Source of the DNA: Parcubacteria group bacterium CG1_02_58_44
GTDB taxonomy: Bacteria > Patescibacteriota > Patescibacteriia > SG8-24
DNA: 34,155 nt
Reading direction: 5' to 3'
NCBI GenBank assembly: GCA_001872545.1
Contig: MNWN01000002.1
Span: 1-34,155, forward strand
The position numbers and the translations under genes were made by a program. Below are positions 6,963-14,536 of this stretch, piece after piece. How positions within the stretch are numbered: position 1 is the stretch's first letter; each line of letters opens with the position of its first letter. Under the pieces are notes generated by a model. It saw only the letters and a program-made list of their open reading frames with translations. It was not told the origin of the DNA and did not search any database.

Positions 6963-8480
6963 TCAAGACTGGGGCGGATCCCCTCCCCCAGACTCCTCGT
7001 CTCGGTCTCCTTCCGGACGCATGGTTGGGAATAGGATAACTTCCTTCAGACTGTGCGATCCGGTAAGAATGGCGGTCAGACGGTCGATACCCATTCCGAA
7101 ACCGGCTGTCGGCGGCATTCCCGTCTCCAATGCCTCAATGAAGTCCAGATCCAACCTTTGGGCCTCTTCATTTCCGTCCTGGTGCAGACTTTCCTGTTCC
7201 ATGAAGCGATTCCTCTGATCGATCGGGTCGTTGAGTTCCGAGAAGGCATTGCAGAGCTCACAGCCGCGTCCCAACACCAGCTGGAAACGTTCGACGTACC
7301 GGCCGTCGTCCGCCATCTTCTTAGCCAGCGGTGATAGCTCGATCGGATGGTTGATAATGAAAGTAGGATTGACAATTTGGGGCCGGACGAACTTCTTGTA
7401 GATGTTGTCCATGATGTCGCCGCGACCGTGCGAACTTTCGACTCTGACCCCAGATTCCTCCGCTGCTTTGGCCAATGAGGCACGGTCAAGGTAAGATTCT
7501 ATGTCCGGTCCGCCGCGCTCAACTATCGCCTCCCTGAAGCTGATTCGCGGGTATGGCGGCGTGAAGTCTATCGTCTCGCCGTCAAACTCGACCTGCAACG
7601 ATCCGTTGACCTCTTGGGATATTTTTGGCATCAGCCTTTCAGTCATTTCCATCAGGTCGTTATAGTCGGCGTAGGCCTGATAGAACTCAACTTGAGTGAA
7701 CTCCGGGTTATGCAAGTGATCAATGCCTTCATTACGAAAGCAGCGGGCGATTTCGAAGACCTTCTCCATTCCGCCGACGACCAATCGTTTCAGGTAGAGT
7801 TCGGGCGCCACGCGAAGGTACAAGTCGATGTCCAGGGCGTTGTGATGAGTGATGAAGGGACGGGCCGTGGCTCCGCCAGCCAGCGGCTGCAAGATCGGCG
7901 TCTCGACTTCGACAAAACCTTCAGACTGAAAGAAGTCCCGAATCGTTTTGACTACCAGACTGCGCTTCAGGAAGTTACCATTCACCTCCGGATTGGAAAC
8001 CAGGTCGAGGTATCTCTTTCGGTAGCGTATTTCGGTGTCGGTCAGACCGTGCCACTTGTCAGGTAACGGTCTTAGCGACTTACTAAGCATGACCACCTTT
8101 TGACCCTCGACACTCTTTTCTCCGCGGCGGGTCGTGAAAGCCTTGCCGGTCACCTGAACGAAATCGCCCAGATCGAAGTCACTCTCAAACAAGTCATAGG
8201 TCGAGGCTCCGATTATGTCTTGGCGCAAATGTATTTGGATCCTGCTTGAGCCGTCCTCTAGATCAAAGAAGCTGGCTCCTCCGTGCCCGCGCTTGGCCCT
8301 GATCCTTCCAGTCACGGTCAGCTGCTTGCCGGATTCCTCCAGTGACCCAAAATCGGCCAGGACTTGGCCTATCAAGTGCGTTCGCTGGGACCCGGACGGG
8401 TATGGGTCGATGCCGTTCTCGATCAGGTGATGCAGTTTTTCGAGCCGGACGACTGACTCGTCATTTGGCGAACTCGTCAT
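6963..8480 (-). CDS. lysS: Lysyl-tRNA synthetase (class II)
   Basis: The 505-residue class II enzyme charges tRNA-Lys. An OB-fold anticodon-binding domain (about 55-150, with [20 protein letters not shown]) precedes the catalytic core. Motif 1 lies around [12 protein letters not shown], and motif 2 around [24 protein letters not shown]. Motif 3 is [13 protein letters not shown]. The C-terminus ends in a short Asp/Glu/Gly-rich tail after the normal HLFPTMRPE-like end. It lies 11 bp downstream of greA, so the two are almost certainly cotranscribed. Length and motifs are normal. Confidence 0.95.
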   Translation of the reverse strand: MTSSPNDESVVRLEKLHHLIENGIDPYPSGSQRTHLIGQVLADFGSLEESGKQLTVTGRIRAKRGHGGASFFDLEDGSSRIQIHLRQDIIGASTYDLFESDFDLGDFVQVTGKAFTTRRGEKSVEGQKVVMLSKSLRPLPDKWHGLTDTEIRYRKRYLDLVSNPEVNGNFLKRSLVVKTIRDFFQSEGFVEVETPILQPLAGGATARPFITHHNALDIDLYLRVAPELYLKRLVVGGMEKVFEIARCFRNEGIDHLHNPEFTQVEFYQAYADYNDLMEMTERLMPKISQEVNGSLQVEFDGETIDFTPPYPRISFREAIVERGGPDIESYLDRASLAKAAEESGVRVESSHGRGDIMDNIYKKFVRPQIVNPTFIINHPIELSPLAKKMADDGRYVERFQLVLGRGCELCNAFSELNDPIDQRNRFMEQESLHQDGNEEAQRLDLDFIEALETGMPPTAGFGMGIDRLTAILTGSHSLKEVILFPTMRPEGDRDEESGGGDPPQS

Positions 8481-8491
8481 AAGATTGTTGG

Positions 8492-8953
8492 TCAGCTGAT
8501 TTCGATGACCGTATAGGTCAGTTTGCCGGCCGGTACCGTCACAGTGACGCTGTCGCCGACCTTCTTGCCGATTAACTCTTGCCCCAGCGGCGATTCGTTG
8601 GAGATGATTCCACGGTTCGGTTCCGCTTCGGTAGCGCCCACTACCATGACTGACTTTTCCTTGTCGTCACCTTTGAGTTTGACGCTGGAGCCGATGCCGA
8701 CCGTCATGCCGTCGCCCTTCTCTACGACCCGGGAGCGTGAGATCTGGTCCTCGATGCGGCGAATGCGTCCCATCAACATGCTCATCTCGTCCCTGGCGTC
8801 GTGGTATTCGGAGTTCTCCTTGAGATCTCCCATCTCCTTGGCCCTGCCGATTCGCTCGGCCAGCTCCTTCCGTTTGGTGCCGTCCAGAAACTCAAGCTCC
8901 TTTTTGAGTCTGAGCAGCCCATCTTCGGAAACGTAGACTGTCTTATTCTGCAT
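8492..8953 (-). CDS. greA: Transcript cleavage factor GreA
   Basis: GreA enters the secondary channel of RNA polymerase and stimulates cleavage of backtracked transcripts. From the ATG at 8953 the product has 153 residues. The N-terminal coiled coil (about 1-72) carries the acidic tip (the [14 protein letters not shown] region) that positions the catalytic magnesium. The C-terminal FKBP-like domain ends with [32 protein letters not shown]. An in-frame TTG at 8986 would add 11 residues with no family match, so the ATG was chosen. It sits between mrdA and lysS on the same strand. Confidence 0.93.
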   Translation of the reverse strand: MQNKTVYVSEDGLLRLKKELEFLDGTKRKELAERIGRAKEMGDLKENSEYHDARDEMSMLMGRIRRIEDQISRSRVVEKGDGMTVGIGSSVKLKGDDKEKSVMVVGATEAEPNRGIISNESPLGQELIGKKVGDSVTVTVPAGKLTYTVIEIS

Positions 8954-9048
8954 ACCCGTTATTGCCTTTAGACTGGCCGGAAACAACTTTGAGGATACGG
9001 TCGGTCGACTGGGGTGTCAAGCCAAGAGAGGAAAGTCACGGGCAGTTT

Positions 9049-11019
9049 CTACTCCGTCTTTTTGAGGAAATACCGTTCCAGTATCTCACGTGCCACTGGC
9101 GCTGCCGTGCTCGATCCCTCCCCGCCTTCCTCGATCATGACGGTGACCACGATCTCTGGTCGGTCATAGGGTGCGAAGGAGGTGAACCAGGCGTGGTTGC
9201 CGTGCTGGCTGCTCCACTGTGCGGTTCCGGTCTTTCCCGCGGACGAAACCGGCAGCAAAGACAGTCCGCGGGAACTGCCATAAAGAACCGAATCGCGCAT
9301 CCCCTCTCGAACTGCGGCGATATTTTCGGGCGATACCAGCTGTCGAGCGACCGGTTCCGTAGGTAGATAGCTGCGGTGGCCGTCTCCTGAAACCAAGGCA
9401 TTCACGACATGAGGACGCACCAGGTTTCCTCCGTTCGCAAAGGCCGCGGTCATGACCGCTACCTGCAGAGGAGTGACCAGCAGGTCACCCTGACCGATCG
9501 AGAGGTGATAGGTGTCGCCTATGAACCACTGCTCACCCTTGGTTTCCAGCTTCCATTCCTCGGTAGGAAGGAAGCCGGCTCCCTCTCCGGGTAGGTCGAT
9601 ACCTGTCGTGGCGCCGAATCCGAACAGTTTGGCATATCGCACAATACGTTCCGTGCCCAGCCCCTCGCGTCCGTCGTATCCGCCGCCGATAATGTAGAAA
9701 TAGGTATTGACCGATTCGGACAGGGCCTTGGCCAGGTTGGTCAGTCCGTGTCCGCCGGCCTTCCAGTCCGGAAAGAACCACTGTCCGACGTAGAAGCCTC
9801 CGACTGAAACGAAAGTGGTCCGTGGCGTGACGATGCCTTCGGCTAAGGCTGCGGCTGCCATGACCGGCTTGAAGACCGAACCGGACGGCAGTGAGGCGCT
9901 GATGGCCCGCGAAAAAAGCGGCGCATCGCTGTCTTCGGAGAGCGCGGCATAGTCCCTGTCTGAGATTCCGTCGGCGAACAGGTTGTTGTCATAGGCCGGC
10001 CAGCTGACGAGAGCCAGTATTTCGCCGTCGTCAGGGCGCATGACGATAACACTGCCTCTGCTGAGACCTAATTCCTCCAGTTTCCGTCGCAGCGCATCCT
10101 GGGCCGTCTGCTGTAGTTCAGCGTCGATGGTCAGTATCAGATTTTGTCCGGAAGTGCCTGGTTCCTCCGCGATTGTCGTCTTGCGGTGGCCCAAGGCATC
10201 GACCTCGACTCGTCTTCGCCCGTATTCGCCGCGCAGTTCGGTCTCGTAGCTGCGTTCGAGTCCGGTTCGGCCGATCCGGTCGGTGGGAAGGAAGTCACCC
10301 GACTCGACGTCCTCGGCGGTGACTCCGCTTTCGAATCCGATGATATGCGACATCGAGGGGATCTCCGTTGCCAGCGGATATTCGCGCTTGGTTCCGCGCA
10401 GGAGCTGGACGCCGATCCAGCGTGATGACATGATTTCGACCATTATGGCCTGTCTGTGGCTTATGTCCTCGGCTATGGAAATCGGTACCGAATCCGGCCC
10501 GCCTCCCTTGAGCAGACTTTCCTCGATGTCGCGGGGGGTCAGTCCGACGATCTCCGCCAGCTGTCCGAAGACTAGGCGTCTCTCCGCCTCGTCCGTCGGC
10601 AAGTCGGAGGGGATCACCGTCGCCGTGAACCTCGGTACGTTCTGGACAAGGACCTGACCGTCGCGGTCATAGACGACTCCCCTTTCGGGAGGTATTCGTT
10701 CGATGCGGCTGCGATTCCCCTCGGCCAACGCCGCATAACGTACGCGTTCGACGATCTGCACCTGTCCGCACCTGACTAGGACGATGATCAGTCCGACCAC
10801 TAGGGCTGCCCATACCGGAATGATCCCCTCCGTTCCCATCGAAGTGCTGACACGTCGGTTCTTCTCGTTTTTGGGGGCACTGCGTCCTCCCCAGTCGGCC
10901 AAGGTATCATCGACAAAAAGTAGCCTGTCGTCGGTTACTGCTGATTCGCAACGTCCGTCAATCCCTACGGGAAAAATAGGCGTATCCTCCTTTGGCCTGC
11001 TGCCCATGCCGAACATCAT
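9049..11019 (-). CDS. mrdA: Penicillin-binding protein 2, elongation transpeptidase
   Basis: The 656-residue class B PBP crosslinks peptidoglycan in the elongasome. An unusually long N-terminal cytoplasmic tail (1-64) precedes one transmembrane helix (about 65-84). The pedestal domain starts at about 105 (RIERIPPERGVVYDRDG). The transpeptidase motifs are all present: SVFK with Ser381 and Lys384, SVN at 436-438, and KTG at 596-598. The gene overlaps mreD by 4 bp (ATGA), so translation is coupled, giving the classic mreB-C-D-mrdA order. A third ATG five codons in (MGSRPKED) is possible as the start. Function is well supported. Confidence 0.94.
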   Translation of the reverse strand: MMFGMGSRPKEDTPIFPVGIDGRCESAVTDDRLLFVDDTLADWGGRSAPKNEKNRRVSTSMGTEGIIPVWAALVVGLIIVLVRCGQVQIVERVRYAALAEGNRSRIERIPPERGVVYDRDGQVLVQNVPRFTATVIPSDLPTDEAERRLVFGQLAEIVGLTPRDIEESLLKGGGPDSVPISIAEDISHRQAIMVEIMSSRWIGVQLLRGTKREYPLATEIPSMSHIIGFESGVTAEDVESGDFLPTDRIGRTGLERSYETELRGEYGRRRVEVDALGHRKTTIAEEPGTSGQNLILTIDAELQQTAQDALRRKLEELGLSRGSVIVMRPDDGEILALVSWPAYDNNLFADGISDRDYAALSEDSDAPLFSRAISASLPSGSVFKPVMAAAALAEGIVTPRTTFVSVGGFYVGQWFFPDWKAGGHGLTNLAKALSESVNTYFYIIGGGYDGREGLGTERIVRYAKLFGFGATTGIDLPGEGAGFLPTEEWKLETKGEQWFIGDTYHLSIGQGDLLVTPLQVAVMTAAFANGGNLVRPHVVNALVSGDGHRSYLPTEPVARQLVSPENIAAVREGMRDSVLYGSSRGLSLLPVSSAGKTGTAQWSSQHGNHAWFTSFAPYDRPEIVVTVMIEEGGEGSSTAAPVAREILERYFLKKTE

Positions 11020-11558
11020 AGCTTGCTGAGGCTAGAGGAGACCAAGATCAGCCGTCTGAACCTGTTGCCCAACCAAGAAGTCAGCCACCGTACCACCAGT
11101 ACCACACAGCACTGGACCGGCAGAGCCAGCATGACGCAGGCTGCAGCCAAGACCGTGGCCGGATGGAAAAACGGACCGCCGGAAAATGCCCGAGCGGTCG
11201 CCTCGACCGTGAATGTCATTGTCTGGAGCGTAATGAAGGCTACGGCGTTCGTGCCGACGACGGAGACAGTGGTCCTATGACTGACGAATCTGGTGATCAG
11301 GAACGATACGACCATCACCGAAATCAACATGGCAAAGGTGCAGGCCCCGGCCTGACGAGATACCAGTGAATCGCCGATAAGTCCGGCAACCAAAGCCGAC
11401 AGGACGGCCAGCCGAAAACGAAACGACAGGGACAGAGCCGTAATCACCATCAGCGCCGGATTGACGATAGCCAAGGGAGTCGGCAGCAGTGACAGAATCG
11501 TCGCCTGCAACAGTGCTAAGGCAAGAATCAGGGCCGTCACGAGTATGGATTTCCTCAT
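11016..11558 (-). CDS. mreD: Rod-shape determining protein MreD
   Basis: The 180-residue integral membrane protein of the elongasome links MreC/MreB to the synthetic machinery. It shows about five hydrophobic segments, the first at residues 4-24, and a basic patch near the C-terminus (NRFRR). Primary sequence is poorly conserved in this family, so the call rests mainly on length, membrane pattern and its position between mreC and mrdA. It overlaps both neighbours by 4 bp (ATGA), a strong sign of a single translationally coupled operon. Confidence 0.85.
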   Translation of the reverse strand: MRKSILVTALILALALLQATILSLLPTPLAIVNPALMVITALSLSFRFRLAVLSALVAGLIGDSLVSRQAGACTFAMLISVMVVSFLITRFVSHRTTVSVVGTNAVAFITLQTMTFTVEATARAFSGGPFFHPATVLAAACVMLALPVQCCVVLVVRWLTSWLGNRFRRLILVSSSLSKL

Positions 11559-12406
11559 TGCTGTGCGGTTGACGCTGACGGCGACTCCGACTTTTGGTCG
11601 TCGGTAATCGACTCGATTGTGCCGTCGGAGACCATTACTTGGACCAAAACAGGTCGTGCAGCACTTTCGAAGGGCCTTACGACAGCCGTTTGGAACGGCT
11701 CCTGGCCGTTTCCCTGAACTCTCTCGACGATACCGACGATCAGGCCGGCTCTTATCCCCGGCTCCAGCCCCGAAGTCACGACCATGTCTCCCGGCGCTAT
11801 CCGTTCGGCTTGCGGTATCAGGGAGATGGTAAGACTCATGCCGCGGTCCCCTTCCAGCACGCCTGATGTGCCAGAGCCCCCCTGAACGGTCACCGCCAGA
11901 CGGCTCAACGAATCGCTGAAAAGCAGGACGGAGGCCGACTGTCGCCAGACATCCTGGATCTTGCCGATTATTATGCCGTCGCCGACCAGGACCGGCTGAC
12001 CCGGGGACAAGCCGATGTCGTTTCCACCGTCGATGATCAGTCCGGAGAAGGTGGGATCGACGGATTGGGAGAGCACTCTGGCCATGACCAGACGCCCCGA
12101 TTCCCTGTCCCTGAAGTCCAGGGCGGTCTTTAGGGCGGCGTTCTCCGACACTAGAGTTCTCAGGCGGGAATTTTCCAGCTTAAGCGTTTCGATCTCCCCG
12201 AATTCCTCACTGCAACTCTTGGCGACGTCGTCCGTCGGCCAGACCGAAGCCGTGACGCGACGGACAGGCACGGCGATCCCGTCCAGCAAAAAAAATCCAG
12301 CATCGGACAGTGCGGACAGGACACCTAAGAGCCTGAGGGCAACGAGAGTCGTCGCCAGAAGGACAGCTACGGCAGCGACTCGCTGTATTTTTTCAGGTCG
12401 CATCAT
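11555..12406 (-). CDS. mreC: Rod-shape determining protein MreC
   Basis: The 283-residue protein has an N-terminal membrane anchor (about 10-30). A coiled-coil region (about 70-100, EIETLKLENSRLRTLVSENAALKTAL) follows. Two beta-barrel domains carry the family motifs VDPTFSGLIIDGGNDIGL and GDMVVTSGLEPGIRAGLIVG. MreC activates PBP2 in elongation. The C-terminal tail is Ser/Asp/Gln rich and probably disordered. It lies 223 bp after mreB, a long gap for this operon, and overlaps mreD by 4 bp. Confidence 0.92.
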   Translation of the reverse strand: MMRPEKIQRVAAVAVLLATTLVALRLLGVLSALSDAGFFLLDGIAVPVRRVTASVWPTDDVAKSCSEEFGEIETLKLENSRLRTLVSENAALKTALDFRDRESGRLVMARVLSQSVDPTFSGLIIDGGNDIGLSPGQPVLVGDGIIIGKIQDVWRQSASVLLFSDSLSRLAVTVQGGSGTSGVLEGDRGMSLTISLIPQAERIAPGDMVVTSGLEPGIRAGLIVGIVERVQGNGQEPFQTAVVRPFESAARPVLVQVMVSDGTIESITDDQKSESPSASTAQQ

Positions 12407-12629
12407 ACTGTGGGGGCCTTAGAGCCTGTCTAAGATCCTACCTCCCGGACCGATTGGGAACCGTTCCGACTGCAGACTCCACTGGTCTCATCGATGTAGG
12501 TACCGTTTACGACTTGTCGGCCTTCGACGTTTCGCCAGGAACGAGCTTCGAACGTTCTTGGAAGGCAGGGATTTCAGACAGTCTCTTAGGAGACGCAGTC
12601 GATCGAAGCACTCACACGAAAGGCCTTCA
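12407..12629 (-). other. mreB-mreC intergenic region with a hairpin at the mreB stop
   Basis: This 223-bp gap is unusually long for a core mre operon. A hairpin GCCTTCA-ggtaa-TGAAGGC overlaps the mreB stop codon (about 12622-12640) but lacks a clean U-tract. Smaller stems lie at about 12590-12603 and just before mreC. Only very short open frames (under 20 codons) were seen on the minus strand. It could hold a partial terminator or processing site that tunes mreB relative to mreC. Confidence 0.35.
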
Positions 12630-13700
12630 TTACCTGAAGGCGGCGTAGGCCTGTTTTTGAGTTTCCTGGGATGAAGGCAGGGCCACGGTCTGCAGGAGGT
12701 TCCTGTCCTCGAGAAGCATGCCGGTACCCCTGACGACACAGGTCAGCGGATCGTCGGTAATGCGGACGGGAACCTCAGCCGCCTTCGAGACGACCGAATC
12801 CAGTCCGCGCAGGAGCGCGCCACCGCCGGTCATGACGATCCCCCGCTCGTAGATGTCGGCGACCAGCTCCGGCGGCGTGGCCTCTAATGCAACCTTGACG
12901 CTGTCGACTATCGTCTTGACCGATCGGCTGAGCGCCTGCCGGATCTGGACATCGTTGACGATGATTTCCTTTGGCAGCCCGGTTATCATGTCGCGACCGC
13001 GCATCTCTATCTCCAGAGGCTCGTCCGGTTTGGTCGCCGTGCCGACGCGGATCTTTATGTCTTCGGCGACCCGTTCGCCCAGGAGCAGGTTGAAGGTCTC
13101 GCGCGCATACTTGATGATGTTTCTGGTCATCTCGTCCCCGGCTACCCGCAGCGATCTCCAAGTAACTACGCCACCGAGAGAGATGACCGCAATCTCCGTC
13201 ATACCCCCTCCGATGTCGACTACCATGTTCCCGACCGGTTCGGTGATCGGCAGACGCGAACCGATCGCCGCCGCCATCGGTTCCTCGACCAGGTAGACCT
13301 CACGGGAGCCGGCGTTGAGGGCGGCGTCCTCGACGGCCTTCCGTTCCACTTCGGTCAGGTCGAGCGGCACGCTGACGACGACTCGCGGACGCGGCATGAA
13401 GAAGAAGCTGTCGCGGTGCACACGTTCGATGAAGAACTTGAGCATCTTCTCGGTCACCTCGAAATCGGAGATGATGCCCGAGACCAACGGTTTGACGGTG
13501 CTGATGTGGGCTGGCGTCTTGCCGATCATGTCCTTGGCGTTCCGGCCAACGGCTACGATCTGTCCGGTTCTGGTGTTCAGGGCCACGACCGACGGCTCGT
13601 TGATCACGATTCCCTTGTCCTTGCAGTAGACTAGGGTGTTGGAGGTGCCCAAATCGATGCCCAAATCCTTTGAAAATTTGCCTAGGTATTTCTTGAACAT
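12630..13700 (-). CDS. mreB: Rod-shape determining actin homologue MreB
   Basis: The 356-residue bacterial actin directs lateral wall synthesis. The phosphate 1 motif is DLGIDLGTSNTLVYCKDKG (from residue 12). The phosphate 2 motif is MVVDIGGGMTEIAVISLGG, and the adenosine motif is GIVMTGGGALLRGLD. The N-terminus (MFKKYLGKFSKDLG) includes a short amphipathic stretch that could bind membrane. The length is slightly above the usual 335-350 owing to a short C-terminal tail. A sigma70-like promoter lies 43-71 bp upstream (13743-13771) and probably starts the mreBCD-mrdA transcript. Confidence 0.96.
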   Translation of the reverse strand: MFKKYLGKFSKDLGIDLGTSNTLVYCKDKGIVINEPSVVALNTRTGQIVAVGRNAKDMIGKTPAHISTVKPLVSGIISDFEVTEKMLKFFIERVHRDSFFFMPRPRVVVSVPLDLTEVERKAVEDAALNAGSREVYLVEEPMAAAIGSRLPITEPVGNMVVDIGGGMTEIAVISLGGVVTWRSLRVAGDEMTRNIIKYARETFNLLLGERVAEDIKIRVGTATKPDEPLEIEMRGRDMITGLPKEIIVNDVQIRQALSRSVKTIVDSVKVALEATPPELVADIYERGIVMTGGGALLRGLDSVVSKAAEVPVRITDDPLTCVVRGTGMLLEDRNLLQTVALPSSQETQKQAYAAFR

Positions 13701-13742
13701 CTTTGTTGTTCATCAATGATAACGCCTCACAAAGGCAGGCCC

Positions 13743-13771
13743 AGTATACACAGGTCCCAATCTTAGCACAA
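13743..13771 (-). promoter_or_regulatory. Sigma70-type promoter for mreB
   Basis: Minus strand: -35 TTGTGC (13766-13771), 17-bp spacer, -10 TATACT (13743-13748). It predicts a start near 13736 and a leader of about 35 nt. It is the best match in the gap between mreB and the small membrane protein gene. Confidence 0.55.
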
Positions 13772-13820
13772 CAACAAAAATGGCGGTTTTTAGGGCGGTT
13801 TCTGGCCGTTTTGTAGGTCC

Positions 13821-14204
13821 TTAAGGTCGACTGCTGGCCGAGATGAAGAATGACTCGAGTGCGGTGGCCGCTCCGACGATGAGTAGGGCGTTCCACCAGG
13901 TCAGTACGTCATGGCTCCTCAGGAAAAGCGCGAAGACCAAGATCAGCGCCAGCATGAAGGCCTGACGGAAGGAAACAGCCACCTGTCTGGAAAGTTGCCC
14001 CCCCTTGCCCAATGCGGTCACCCTGGTGACAAATCCGATCAGGGAAAAGGTTCCGGCCAGGGCCAAAAGCAGGCTGACGTAGAAGACCGTGAAGACGGCC
14101 GGACGTGAGACGGTCGGGTCGATCATCGTGACCATCAGTCCGACGGCACCCCAGGACAGGGCCGTTCCCACGGCCATCATTATTAGATATTGGCGCAGGG
14201 TCAT
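13821..14204 (-). CDS. Small four-helix membrane protein of unknown function
   Basis: No family is recognised with certainty. The 127-residue protein has four predicted membrane helices (about 8-27, 37-61, 80-96 and 101-121) joined by short loops. A conserved-looking charged loop, TRVTALGKGGQLSRQV, lies between helices 2 and 3. It lies 34 bp after the DciA-like gene and before the mreB promoter, so it is probably the last gene of the uvrD unit. Small proteins of this kind are common in Patescibacteria, but no function can be assigned. Confidence 0.65.
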   Translation of the reverse strand: MTLRQYLIMMAVGTALSWGAVGLMVTMIDPTVSRPAVFTVFYVSLLLALAGTFSLIGFVTRVTALGKGGQLSRQVAVSFRQAFMLALILVFALFLRSHDVLTWWNALLIVGAATALESFFISASSRP

Positions 14205-14238
14205 AGCTGGTTCGGTACGGTCATCATACCATTCCGTC

Positions 14239-14532
14239 TCAAGTCACGGCCACCAGTCGCTTGACGACGTCCGACCCCAGACGGAGGTTGATCTCATTGA
14301 TCAGTTCGTTCGCGGACAGACGGACCTCCTCGGCCAGCACTGACGTGCCGCAGGACAGATCCACGGTGCCGTCCCTGAATCGACGTACGGTCAGTCCGTT
14401 CGTCGCCGAACCGAACCTTTCCCTTACCGTAAGCAAGGTCGCGTCGGCTACGACAGCTGCCCGGACCTTGCCGGCGGCTCCGGCCCGTCGAAGCGATCCG
14501 CCCATCAGGTTGTCCAGTTTCTCGAAGGGCAT
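14239..14532 (-). CDS. DciA/DUF721-like protein
   Basis: The ATG at 14532 gives a 97-residue protein (MPFEKLDNLM) that begins 4 bp after the uvrD stop. A longer frame from 14598 would overlap uvrD by 62 bp and adds a Ser/Ala/Thr-rich stretch that looks non-coding. The C-terminal half (DGTVDLSCGTSVLAEEVRLSANELINEINLRLG) follows the DUF721/DciA pattern, where a strand-turn-helix is followed by VKRLVAVT. DciA proteins load the replicative helicase in many bacteria. Coupling to a helicase-nuclease gene fits a role in DNA replication or repair. The match is recognisable but weak because the domain is short and variable. Confidence 0.6.
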   Translation of the reverse strand: MPFEKLDNLMGGSLRRAGAAGKVRAAVVADATLLTVRERFGSATNGLTVRRFRDGTVDLSCGTSVLAEEVRLSANELINEINLRLGSDVVKRLVAVT

Positions 14533-14536
14533 GGCT

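Noticed and set aside
12454-12739. Short frames on both strands in the mreB-mreC gap
   Set aside because: They overlap mreB or lack ribosome sites and protein-like composition.
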